Assembly (NCBI GenBank): GCA_950097015.1
Contig: CATNEN010000007.1
Coordinates: 620,001 to 684,000 of the forward strand
From: Macrostomum hystrix
Taxonomy: Eukaryota > Platyhelminthes > Macrostomidae
Length of the DNA stretch: 64,000 nt
Reading direction: 5' to 3'
Below, piece after piece: positions 22,601-31,600 of the stretch. The translations under genes and the position numbers were made by a program. The notes below the pieces were generated by a model that had not been told where the DNA came from, ran no database searches, and worked only from the letters and a program-made list of their open reading frames with translations. Within the stretch, counting starts at the first letter, position 1; every line of letters begins with the position of its first letter.

Positions 22601-25147
22601 TTAATCCGGTTTTAGTCCGGAAATTGCTCCGCCTCGTCATCCGGCCTACTCCGGATGGCAACCGGGTGAGATTCCGGAGAAACCCCGGATTCTCTTCCGG
22701 ATGAAGGGGTCATATTATGAAGCTTTGGTCCGGTTTGTAAACTTCTCATCCGGCATTCATCCGGATTTTTACATGTAAACATGTGCACCGGATGAAACTT
22801 CGGATGATGGACCGGTTAACCGGATTACCACAGCCAGGCGGGCAGCTGTTTCAGTAGGCAAAAATTTCTATCTTAGGTCTAATCTGGCACCTGCTGCTTG
22901 AGATCGGATAGCTGAGCATGCTGCTGCTGCAGCTGCTCTCTCAGCCCGCTGTTGACCGCCTCGAACTGCCTCTCGGACTCAAGGCGAGCGTTGGCGGCCT
23001 CGGCTTTCTCAGCGCTGGCCAGGTCCAGCAGCTCTAGCAGCTGGCGCTCCCGATCGGCCAGAATGCCACCGCCTGGGCGGCGTCGAACATCCGAGGTCAG
23101 CAGCGACTTCAGCGACTCCACGGTGCGACGGCTGCGATCGAGGCTCTCGGTCTGGTGGTAGAGGGACTCCAGGAGCACCTGGGAGGAGGGAGGAAATGGT
23201 TGGAGGAATAATTTAAACCTGAAGCTTTGAGGGGAAATCTGTGCATTAACAAGACAAAGACCAATTTTTATTTTTCTGCATCTCCCAAAATTTCCGCTAA
23301 TCCCCATGAAAATCCGGAACACGGGCAGTCTCTAACTAGAATGTTGCAATCGTTAACTAGAATGTTGCAATCTCTAACTAGAATGCTGCAGTCTCTAACT
23401 AGAATGTTGCAATCTCTAACTAGAATGCTGCAGTCTCTAACTAGAATGCTGCAGTCTCAAACTAGAATGTTGCAATCTCTAACTAGAATGCTGCAGTCTC
23501 TAACTAGAATGTTGCAATCTCTAACTAGAATGTTGCAATCTCTAACTAGAATGTTGCAATCTCTAACTAGAATGTTGCAATCTCTAACTAGAATGTTGCA
23601 ATCTTTAACTAGAATGTTGCAGTCTCTAACTAGAATGTTACAATCTCTAACTAGAATGTTGCAATCTCTAACTAGAATGTTGCAATCTCTAACTAGAATG
23701 TTGCAATCTTTAATTAGAATGTTGTAATCTTTAACTAGAATGTTGCAATTTCTAACTATAATTATAGAATGCTGCAGTCTCTAACTAGAATGTTGCAGTC
23801 TCTAACTAGAATGCTGCAGTCTCTAACTAGAATGTTACAATCTCTAACTAGAATGTTGCAATCTCTAACTAGAATGTTGCAATCTCTAACTAGAATGTTG
23901 CAATCTTTAATTAGAATGTTGTAATATTTAACTAGAATGTTGCAATTTCTAACTGTAATTATAGAATGCTGCAGTCTCTAACTAGAATGTTGCAGTCTCG
24001 AACTAGAATGCTGCAGTCTCGAACTAGAATGCTGCAGTCTCTAACTAGAATGCTGCAGTCTCTAACTAGAATGCTGCAGTCTCGAACTAGAATGCTGCAG
24101 TCAAGGACCATTATTAAAGCAAGCGCCCCTCACCTGCTTCTCGCCCATGAGGTTCTCGTTCTCGTCAGTGAGGTGGGTGTTCCTCAGCTGCAGCTCGGCC
24201 AGCTCCAGGAGGGTCGCCTGCAGCTCCTCCGTGGCGCTGAAATTGGCCTCCTCCATCTGGGCCAGCCGCTGCCGCATCTGCTGCTCGGCTGTCTCAACGG
24301 CTCCATCGTCGTTGGACGTTACAGCCGACGTTGCCGCCGCGGCTGCCGCAGCTGCAGCTGCTCGTCGAAGCCGCTGGCACTCGGACTCCAGCTGAGCTAG
24401 CCGAACCTCCTTTGTAGCCGCCTCGGTTCTGGACGCCTCTAGCTCCATCCTCAGCCGCTCGGCCTCGGCCTTCCTGCCGGCCGCGCCGCCAGCGGCTCTG
24501 CCGATGCTCTTGTCTCGCTCCAGGCTGCAGGCAGGCGGCTCCGGCGTGGAGGCCGCGATGGCTCCGTCGGAGGCGGCCACGGCGTCACCGGCCACGACCG
24601 ATTCGGAATTGCCGCTGACAATGACGGAGCCGATGGTGACCGCAGGCTGGCCGCCCGCAGAGTTGGTGGAAGGCAGGGAGACCCCGCTAGCCAGCAGTGC
24701 CAGCGACATGGCAGGCGCGATGCCCTGAGTAGAGGAGGACTTCTTCATCTGATGGCCGCCGTTACCACCGCGGCCGCTGTTAGACGCGGACCTGGCGCTG
24801 CCAGTCTGCCTGACGCCCAGATTTTCTTGGCTTCGCGACACCGGCGCCGCGGGCGACTCCGCATTGGCGTCGGCAGCGGCTACGACTGGATCCGAAGCGG
24901 TTGGCAGGGTGGCTCGCTTCTGGCGACCACCGCCCTGGTGACGCTGCTGCTGCTGCTGCTGCTGAGGGCCAGTTGAGGCAGACGGAACAGAAGCTGATGA
25001 CGGATCACTGGGCGTCTTGGCGTGACTGTTGGCGTTGCTGTTGGCCGAGGCCAGGGGAGTTCGCTGGACGGCCTCGGCCTTGCGACCGCCGCTGCCGTTG
25101 AGCTTCTTGTCCTCCCGCATGCCCGCACCGCTGCGGATAAATGGCAT
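13693..25147 (-). CDS. SPECC1L: Cytospin (SPECC1/SPECC1L family), coiled coil plus C-terminal CH domain
   Basis: Cytospins link microtubules and actin and act in cytokinesis, adhesion and cell shape. Exons in transcript order: 25147-24134, 23178-22891, 17136-16900, 16516-16220, 15652-15170, 14439-13693, all phase 0; 1021 residues (human about 1117). The N-terminal 250 residues are low-complexity Ser/Ala/Gln. Coiled coil begins near residue 215 and includes QMEEANFSATEELQATLLEL, a strong family match. The last exon carries a polyQ stretch and the CH domain, about residues 900-1018 (DPLTELAKRHGGSKRNGLL, WNDGMAMCGLLHCYLPH, ERPDWNSVMSYVASIY). The start is the first ATG of exon 1; an acceptor-like site in that region means an upstream exon is not excluded. 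Every intron holds a minisatellite, SINE or transposon. Confidence 0.92.
14490..14890. repeat. 24-bp CATGACCTAAA minisatellite, copy 1
   Basis: About 16 units with core CATGACCTAAAACTGATCCT, variants TTAAT/AATTC. It lies in the last cytospin intron starting about 50 bp from the acceptor. The same core recurs at 17640-17835 and, shortened, at 27670-28475. Confidence 0.92.
14935..15115 (-). mobile_element. SINE family 2 copy (tRNA-derived head)
   Basis: On the minus strand this runs from a tRNA-like B box (GAATCGAACTCCTGACC on + at about 15079-15095) to a tail with GTCCATGGAC (about 14959-14968). The same order is seen in the + strand copy at 29010-29225. It is inserted in the cytospin intron beside the 24-bp array. 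Confidence 0.7.
15665..16060. repeat. 21-bp minisatellite in cytospin intron
   Basis: About 18 units with core CGATTATCAATGAGCGATGA; sub-block 15805-15900 uses the variant GAGACATGACTG. It starts 12-15 bp upstream of the acceptor of the 15652-15170 exon, on the gene's strand. Confidence 0.93.
16535..16795. repeat. 30-bp minisatellite, inverted relative to 19485-19640
   Basis: Units with GAGGATAGGAGAGGACAAAT and GCGGATTAGT or variants. It begins 19 bp from the acceptor of the 16516-16220 exon. The reverse complement of this unit forms the array at 19485-19640 inside the 4.9 kb DNA element. Confidence 0.92.
17170..17365 (-). mobile_element. SINE family 2 copy
   Basis: Minus-oriented copy: tail GTTCAGTCCATGGACAGGGG at about 17195, body CAAGTCTTGCTAAAGGACGC, and B-box complement GAATCGAACCCCCGACGACG near 17311. 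The A-box region ends near 17360. Confidence 0.75.
17367..17560 (-). mobile_element. SINE family 2 copy, tandem with the previous one
   Basis: Same order as its neighbour: GTTCAGTCCGCGGACTGGGG near 17380, diverged body, then GATTCGAATTCCCGACCTCA near 17519. The two copies are head-to-tail and both minus. Confidence 0.65.
17640..17835. repeat. 24-bp CATGACCTAAA minisatellite, copy 2
   Basis: About eight units, core CATGACCTAAAACTGATCTT with AAAT spacer. It is clearly the same family and orientation as 14490-14890 and ends about 80 bp before the left end of the 4.9 kb element. Confidence 0.92.
17918..17940 (+). repeat. Left terminal inverted repeat of element A
   Basis: About 23 bp, pairing with 22820-22842 with one difference (CTGACTG against CTGGCTG in the same orientation). 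Confidence 0.85.
18250..19480. other. Left internal part of element A, no assignable gene
   Basis: Overlapping ORFs of up to 138 codons occur around 18900-19340 on both strands. The + frame is cysteine-containing (SCRRYDRQRLPAQCCSDC) but matches no family I know. It could be an exon of the element's gene, or nothing. Confidence 0.35.
19485..19640. repeat. 30-bp minisatellite, inverse of 16535-16795
   Basis: Units with ATCCTCACTAATCCGCATTT and GTCCTCTCCT. This is the reverse complement of the cytospin-intron array 2.7 kb to the left, here inside element A. Confidence 0.9.
19660..19873. repeat. 18-bp minisatellite inside element A
   Basis: About 12 nearly perfect copies of GTTGTACTGCTGTTAGGG. 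Confidence 0.95.
20193..21646 (+). CDS. BEN-domain-like protein encoded inside element A (5' end unresolved)
   Basis: BEN domains bind DNA or chromatin and occur in animal repressors and in some viral and transposon proteins. Proposed exons: up to 20346, 20455-21467 and 21551-21646 (TAG). The 108-bp intron at 20347-20454 is a multiple of three with good GTGAGT and TTTTGCAG borders, so it is also readable through. The frame is open upstream to a TAA near 20120 but lacks an ATG; a first exon probably lies in the open stretch 19935-20120. The protein has a coiled-coil-like segment (EAQLREEVRALQQKLLVSQK), an acidic linker, then a BEN-like segment: IRALFRSVFTDGELANSSLS with GR, and a later helix ending CGETARHRLG. 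A basic, serine-rich tail follows. It lies antisense to cytospin. Assignment rests on motif spacing only. Confidence 0.6.
21468..21550 (+). repeat. Intron of the BEN-like gene; copy 1 of a 75-bp direct repeat
   Basis: The 83-bp intron consists almost entirely of a sequence repeated in the same orientation at 22367-22443. Both copies contain CTTGTTAC and, 19 bp later, its inverse GTAACAAG, giving an 8-bp hairpin stem. Confidence 0.85.
22367..22443 (+). repeat. Copy 2 of the 75-bp direct repeat in element A
   Basis: Near-identical to 21471-21547 (one visible change, AAGCATT to AAGTATT), starting at TTAATTATACTTGTTACTTA. Here it is not bounded by splice sites. Confidence 0.85.
22820..22842 (-). 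repeat. Right terminal inverted repeat of element A
   Basis: CCGGATTACCACAGCCAGGC leading to GGG at the element edge; inverse of 17918-17940. Confidence 0.85.
23325..24105. repeat. 21-bp minisatellite in cytospin intron 1
   Basis: About 36 units of CTCTAACTAGAATGTTGCAA plus T, alternating TTGCAAT and CTGCAGT variants. A 190-bp block is duplicated (breaks with AACTATAATTATAGAATG near 23750 and AACTGTAATTATAGAATG near 23950). It ends about 30 bp from the exon 1 donor. The long LTRMLQS ORF is repeat artefact. Confidence 0.95.
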
Positions 25148-25227
25148 TGCATTAGTGGCATTTCGCAGCGAGAGTCAGGATTTCTGTCAGCTGAATAACC
25201 ATCTGCGTATACCTAATGAGAGCTGGG

Positions 25228-27140
25228 AGGTGATTTCCGAATCTGTGATAATCTAGGAGATGATTTCCGAATCTGTGATGATCTGGGAGATGATTTCCGA
25301 ATCTGTGATGATCTGGTAGATGATTTCCGAATCTGTGATGATCTGGTAGATGATTTCCGAATCTGTGATGATCTGGGAGGTGATTTCCGAATCTGTGATG
25401 TACTGGGAGATGATTTCCGAATCTGTGAGGATCTGGGAGGTGATTTCCGAATCTGTGATGATCTGGGAGATGATTTCCGAATCTGTGAGGATCTGGGAGA
25501 TGATTTCCGAATCGGTGATGATCTGGGAGATGATTTCCGAATCTGTGAGGATCTGGGAGATGATTTCCGAATCTGTTATGATCTGGGAGATGATTGCCGA
25601 ATCTGTGATAATCTGGGAGATGATTTCCGAATCTGTGATGATCTGGGAGATGATTTCCGAATCTGTGATGATCTGGGAGATGATTTCCGAATCTGTGATG
25701 ATCTGGGAGATGATTTCCGAATCTGTCATGATCTGGGAGATGATTGCCGAATCTGTGATAATCTGGGAGATGATTTCCGAATCTGTGAGGATCTGGGAGG
25801 TGATTTCCGAATTTGTGATGATCTGAGAGATGATTTCCGAATCTGTGAGGATCTGGGAGGTGATTTCCGAATCTGTGATGATCTGGGAGATGATTTCCGA
25901 ATCTGTGATGATCTGGTAGGTGATTTCCGAATCTGTGATAATCTGGGAGATGATTTCCGAATCTGTGATGATCTGGGAGATGATTTCTGAATCTGTGATG
26001 ATCTGGGAGATGATTGTCGAATCTGTGATGATCTTGGAGATGATTGCCGAATCTGTGATAATCTGGGAGATGATTTCCGAATCTGTGATGATCTGGTAGA
26101 TGATTTCCGAATCTGTGATGATCTGGGAGGTGATTTCCGAATCTGTGATGATCTGGGAGATGATTGCCGAATCTGTGATGATCTGGGAGATGATTTCCGA
26201 ATCTGTGATTATCTGGGAGATGATTTCCGAATCTGTGATCATCTGGGAGATGATTTCCGAATCTGTGAGGATCTGGGAGGTGATTTCCGAATTTGTGATG
26301 ATCTGAGAGATGATTTCCGAATCTGTGAGGATCTGGGAGGTGATTTCCGAATCTGTGATGATCTGGGAGATGATTTCCGAATCTGTGATGATCTGGGAGA
26401 TGATTGTCGAATCTGTGATGATCTGGGAGATGATTGCCGAATCTGTGATGATCTGGGAGGTGATTTCCGAATCTGTGATGATCTGGGAGATGATTGCCGA
26501 ATCTGTGATGATCTGGGAGATGATTTCCGAATCTGTGATGATCTGGGAGATGATTTCCGAATCTGTGATCATCTGGGAGATGATTTCCGAATCTGTGAAG
26601 ATCTGGGAGGTGATTTCCGAATCTGTGAAGATCTGAGAGATGATTTCCGAATCTGTGAGGATCTGGGAGGTGATTTCCGAATCTGTGATGATCTGGGAGA
26701 TGATTTCCGAATCTGTGATGATCTGGTAGGTGATTTCCGAATCTGTGATAATCTGGGAGATGATTTCCGAATCTGTGATGATCTGGGAGATGATTTCCGA
26801 ATCTGTGATGATCTGGGAGATGATTGTCGAATCTGTGATGATCTGGGAGATGATTGCCGAATCTGTGATAATCTGGGAGATGATTTCCGAATCTGTGATG
26901 ATCTGGTAGATGATTTCCGAATCTGTGATGATCTGGGAGGTGATTTCCGAATCTGTGATGATCTGGGAGATGATTGCCGAATCTGTGATAATCTGGGAGA
27001 TGATTTCCGAATCTGTGCTGATCTGGGAGATGATTGCCGAATCTGTGATAATCTGGGAGATGATTTCCGAATCTGTGCTGATCTGGAGATGATTGCCGAA
27101 TCTGTGATAATCTGGGAGATGATTTCCGAATCTGTGCTAG
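25228..27140. repeat. 30-bp satellite-like array, about 64 units
   Basis: Units of TGATTTCCGAATCTGTGATG plus ATCTGGGAGA, with recurrent variants (TTGCCG, TTGTCG, GAGG, GGTAGA). Ordered variant strings repeat: 25831-26160 matches 26641-26970 at an offset of 810 bp (27 units), and 25771-25880 matches 26251-26360 at 480 bp. It lies about 80 bp upstream of the cytospin start codon. The 439-codon minus-strand ORF is a consequence of the 30-bp period. Confidence 0.96.
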
Positions 27141-27669
27141 AGTGACGACAACTTTTTCGTTGCAGTTGCTAAAGCTGTAACATTTTTTTAAATGGTGAAC
27201 CTAGAAGTTAAATCGCTAAAGGAAGGAAGTTATAAGTCAATAGCTGTCTTTGCGAACGGGCAAAACTAAGTGAAGTTATATTTCAAAAACAAAAATACCC
27301 TTGGGTACCCTTATGGTCGGAAAAACACCATTCTTTTGAAAAATATCAGTGAACAACAAAACAGATGCTGCACTACTTAGTATACTTCTTAAGTAGTATA
27401 ATTAGACTTGTGTTTTCCGAATAAGTAAAGATTCCGAAATTTTGGAAGAAGAAAATATGTATACATAATAAACCAAAATACGGAAATGGAAAAGGCCTTC
27501 GATTTGGCCCTCGAGAAAAATAAATACTGACTAACAATGCAATCAAACGGCTTAAACCAACAAGGATGAGTATAAATAATGTGTCATCTAAGAAAGCTGT
27601 TAAGCATTAAGCAAAGCATTAAAATAAATTTAAAGAGGAGAAAGCTTGCTTAACCTAAATATCTAAATA
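27141..27669. other. AT-rich spacer between two arrays
   Basis: No gene or element recognised in about 530 bp. Confidence 0.5.
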
Positions 27670-28475
27670 TCTGACCTAAACATTATTCTCTCTAAAATGA
27701 AAGATTCATGACCGAAATTGACAGATTCATGACCTAAACTCACAGATTTATGACCTATGTTGACAGATTCATGACCTAAACTGACGATTCGATTTATGAC
27801 CTAAATTTACAGATTCATGACCTAAATTTACAGATTTATGACCTAAACTGACAGATTTATGACCTAAGTTGACATATTTATGACCTAAGTTGACATATTC
27901 ATGACCTAAACTAACAGATTTATGACCTAAGTTGACATATTCATGACCTTAACTGACAGATTTATGACCTAAACTGACAGATTTATGACCTAAGTTGACA
28001 TATTCATGACCTAAATTGACAGATTCATGACCTTAACTGACAGATTCATGACCTAAATTTACTGATTTATGACCTAAACTGACAGATTTATGACCTAAAT
28101 TGACAGATTTATGACCTAAATTGACAGATTTATGACCTTAACTGACAGATTCGATTCATGACCTAAATTGACAGATTCATGACCTAAACTGACAGATTTA
28201 TGACCTATGTTGACAGATTCATGACCTTAACTGACAGATTTATGACCTATGTTGACATATTTATGACCTAAGTTGACATATTTATGACCTAAGTTGACAT
28301 ATTCATGACCTAAACTAACAGATTTATGACCTAAGTTGACATATTCATGACCTTAACTGACAGATTTATGACCTAAACTGACAGATTTATGACCTAAGTT
28401 GACATATTCATGACCTAAACTGACAGATTTATGACCTAAATTGACAGATTCATGACCTAAACTGACAGATTTACG
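27670..28475. repeat. 21-bp CATGACCTAAA-related array, copy 3
   Basis: About 36 units with core TGACAGATTTATGACCTAAA. The ATGACCTAAA core is shared with 14490-14890 and 17640-17835, but the linker differs. An internal block of about 400 bp is duplicated (the string from near 27840 recurs from near 28250). Confidence 0.93.
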
Positions 28476-28600
28476 TTTACACAGCAATTCACTGTGTAAA
28501 CGAACGAGCTTTCATTCAGAGTAAAAAACTTGCGCAGCAATGTAAGCATTTTTAAGTCTCCAAAGTCACAGAAGCTAGAGCACATCTTAGATACCCCAGC

Positions 28601-31600
28601 TCAGTCCTTTCTAATCTTCGGATCCGGGCTGGCCTTGCCGATGACAAACGCTCGCAGGCCGAAGTGGTCCAACATTTGGGCCACAACGCAGCAGCCGTAG
28701 TGAATGTGGGCGGCGACACTCGCAAAGGCCAGGCAGCCGAGGCAGGCGGCCTCAATGCGCAGCGAGGGCTGGCCTAGCAACAGGGCGGCAACCGTCAATG
28801 TGTACAGGCCGGTCAGTTTATTGAACAGCTGGCATCGAGTCTGGCTCATCTGGCTGACGATGAGGCGGCACTGTCAATGAGTGTTTAGCAAGAGCTGTCA
28901 CTGTTTGATTGATATATGACACCTGACCCATTGTAGCACATTGAAGTGCTGTGTATAGTAAATAGATTCCGCATGGTCAGAAAGCATCTTTACAGCGTCT
29001 TCCGGGGAGGTTGTAGCCTAGTTGGGTAGAGCGTCGGACTCAAGGTCGGGGGTTCGATTCCCGACTCCCTGGAACAATATGTCCTTAGCGAGACACATAA
29101 CTCTGCATTGCGTCAATTCACCCAGCTGTTAAATGAGTGCCAGTATTAGCTGCGATAATTCACGGTGGGTGTGGCGCCCCCTCCCCAGTCCATGGACTGA
29201 ACAGCTGTACGCAGCCTTCAGATACGCCGCGCAATAGCTGTCACTGTGCTATCGGCTGCACATTTGGTCCAATTAAGACAGGTGTAATCAACTATTATTA
29301 CTAACTATTAATTAATAGCCTTAGTGATTCTTCTTTGGTCTTCTAAGCGAGAGGTTGGGAGTTCGAATCTCTTTGCATAACAGTTATAAGTTCGAAACTT
29401 ATAACAAAAAAGCACTGACCAGCATCATATACGTATACAGCAAATATATCTGTTTGGTCGCCCGGTCACCTGACAAAATCAACGTGCCTGCAGTAAGGAC
29501 ACTCACTGTACTGACTTTGCTATAAAAAAGTAAAATGCATCTAAAAAATCCATATACGACCATTGCACAGAGAGAGGGAAGATCGAGGGGACGACATTTT
29601 AAACACGGAAGCACATGCATAGCAAAAAAAATTTGGCAACGCTGGAGGTATGACGCTTTGAACAGTAAAAACATTTGGCTCTTCTGCTTTCTTGGTGTTT
29701 GTGTGTGCACAGAAGGTTAAATATTTCCACTTGTGCTGTGAAAGCTCGGGTGTATATAGATATACGATATATGCTTCAGCTTATCGTATGTATAGATTTG
29801 TAAAACAAATTGCCTTGACTGCGGCGCAGAAACAGCTGCGTGTTGAGGAACGACTCGTAATTATAGAACGGCTAGTGAGCTTGACACCATTGCAAGTTGG
29901 AATTTCCTAAATCTGGAGCACAAGTAACCAACAAGCAAACTGGACTAGTTAGAAATTGAAAACTTATCCGCGATACTGATTGGCTTACAGCAATAAGTAC
30001 TTTAAGGAGGAAGATTACAAAGTTAGTAGATAGTGTCAAATCTAACAGTCTAGACAAGATTTTACTTTGGGTAGATAAGACTCTAATCTGGGTAGATAAG
30101 ACTCTAATCTGAGTAGATAAGACTCTAATCTGGGAAGATAAGACTCAAATCTGGGTAGATAAGACTCTAATCTGGGAAGATAAGACTCAAATCTGGGTAG
30201 ATAAGGCTCTAATCTGGGAAGATAAGACTCAAATCTGGGTAGACAAGACTCAAATCTGGGTAGACAAGACTCAAATCTGGGTAGATAAGACTCTAATCTG
30301 GGTAGATAAGACTCTAATCTGGGTAGACAAGACTCAAATCTGGGTAGACAAGACTCAAATCTGGGTAGATAATACTCTAATCTGGGTAGATAAGACTCTA
30401 ATCTGGGTAGATAAGACTCTAATCTGGGTAGATAAGACTCTAATCTGGGTAGATAAGACTCTAATCTGGGTAGATAAGACTCTAATCTGGGTAGACAAGA
30501 CTGAATCCTGGAAGATAACACTGAAATCTGAGTAAGACTTTAACCAAATCAGAATAGATAAGACCCACTGTGAATACAAAGTCTCAAATCTGAGTAGACC
30601 AGACTCACAGTGACATTGCTGAACACAGTGCCCAATGCCGTGTAGAACAGTCTCGGACAGGTATTCATCACGGCATTAGGCGACAGGTGAGCCCATGCGG
30701 CCGAGGCAGCCAATAGCAGCAGAGCGGGTGCCAGGGGTTCGAGAGCTCGCAGAACGTTGGCATGGCGACAATTGCCAGCCTTGACTGCGACTATTACATT
30801 GTAGATGGTCAGCGGCAAGCACAGAATCCAGAATCCAGCTGCGTGAAGAGACATTGTACGTATTGTAGTTACTTGATAATAATTACTCATCACTAGACCC
30901 TAGACACTAGTGGTGACACTAGAACCGCAGACAGCGAGGAGGCAACTCTCGCTAACTCCTGACCGTACACGCACACAGACACTGTACGCAGGTACACACT
31001 CAAACAGGTGTGTACATCTTCCCTGACTTTCTCATCGCCAGACAGTGCACACTCTCACTGTGCCTTGGAGGTCGGCTCTCAATGGCGTAAATTGCACGAC
31101 AAGCCCCCAAGCCTTCTCTCCGCGGCTGCGCCCCAAATGAATGTGGCCTCGCCGCGGAATCGAACCCACGGACCTTGGTGTGAGAGTCAACCGCTCTGCC
31201 ACTCACCCTCTTGCTGTACAGGTTACATAATGATATGCGGATAAACTCCCATATGCTAAGTAGGTGACGAGGAATTCTTGCTACACAAACTCAAGATATA
31301 GCTACTCGCGCCGTTTACCCTGCACTTCAATAGGAAATCCGATAGTTATTTTTTAGAATCTAAAAATAAAAATCAAGTCGGCTCACAATAGACCACGGCC
31401 ACTGCGAGGTCCGGATAGGTCCAATCGGCGAATGCGAAGCCCTGCCAGAATTCTGTGCCTAGAGCATAGGTGGCCAGGTAGAGAAGCACTAGACCAACCT
31501 GAGGACCAGGCGGTATCCGTGTGAGGTGAGGAATTTGGTTAGGGTAGAATGACAAGAACAGACAGAAAACCTGTAAGGCTGACTGGCACACAAAATAGAC

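Larger units (their letters stand above)
17918..22842. mobile_element. 4.9 kb DNA element with CCCGCCTG inverted ends (element A)
   Basis: Left end CCCGCCTGACTGTGGTAATC; the right end is its inverse with one mismatch in about 23 bp. Both subterminal regions are packed with TCCGG/CCGGA words in direct and inverted copies (17930-18200 and 22490-22825), typical of transposase-binding regions. A CA dinucleotide flanks both ends (17916-17917 and 22843-22844) and may be a 2-bp target duplication. It sits in a cytospin intron, 48 bp from a splice donor. Inside are a spliced BEN-like gene (about 20193-21646), two minisatellites and a 75-bp direct repeat, but no transposase I recognise. It could be non-autonomous or a family with an unfamiliar transposase. 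Confidence 0.8.

Noticed and set aside
23227-24400. Long LTRMLQS-repeat ORFs
   Set aside because: A frame-open 21-bp minisatellite inside a cytospin intron, ending at a genuine exon boundary on the other strand.
25253-26572. A 439-codon minus-strand ORF of ITDSEIISQ repeats
   Set aside because: It exists only because the tandem unit is 30 bp and stop-free; the + strand is open over the same DNA, and there is no non-repetitive coding sequence or splice context.
23325-28475. Possible CRISPR arrays
   Set aside because: Repeats are contiguous, with no unique spacers, in a eukaryotic intron/intergenic setting and without cas genes.
29010-29085. tRNA gene
   Set aside because: A and B boxes and partial stems are present, but the sequence is joined to a body and tail that recur at several other places, so it is a SINE head.
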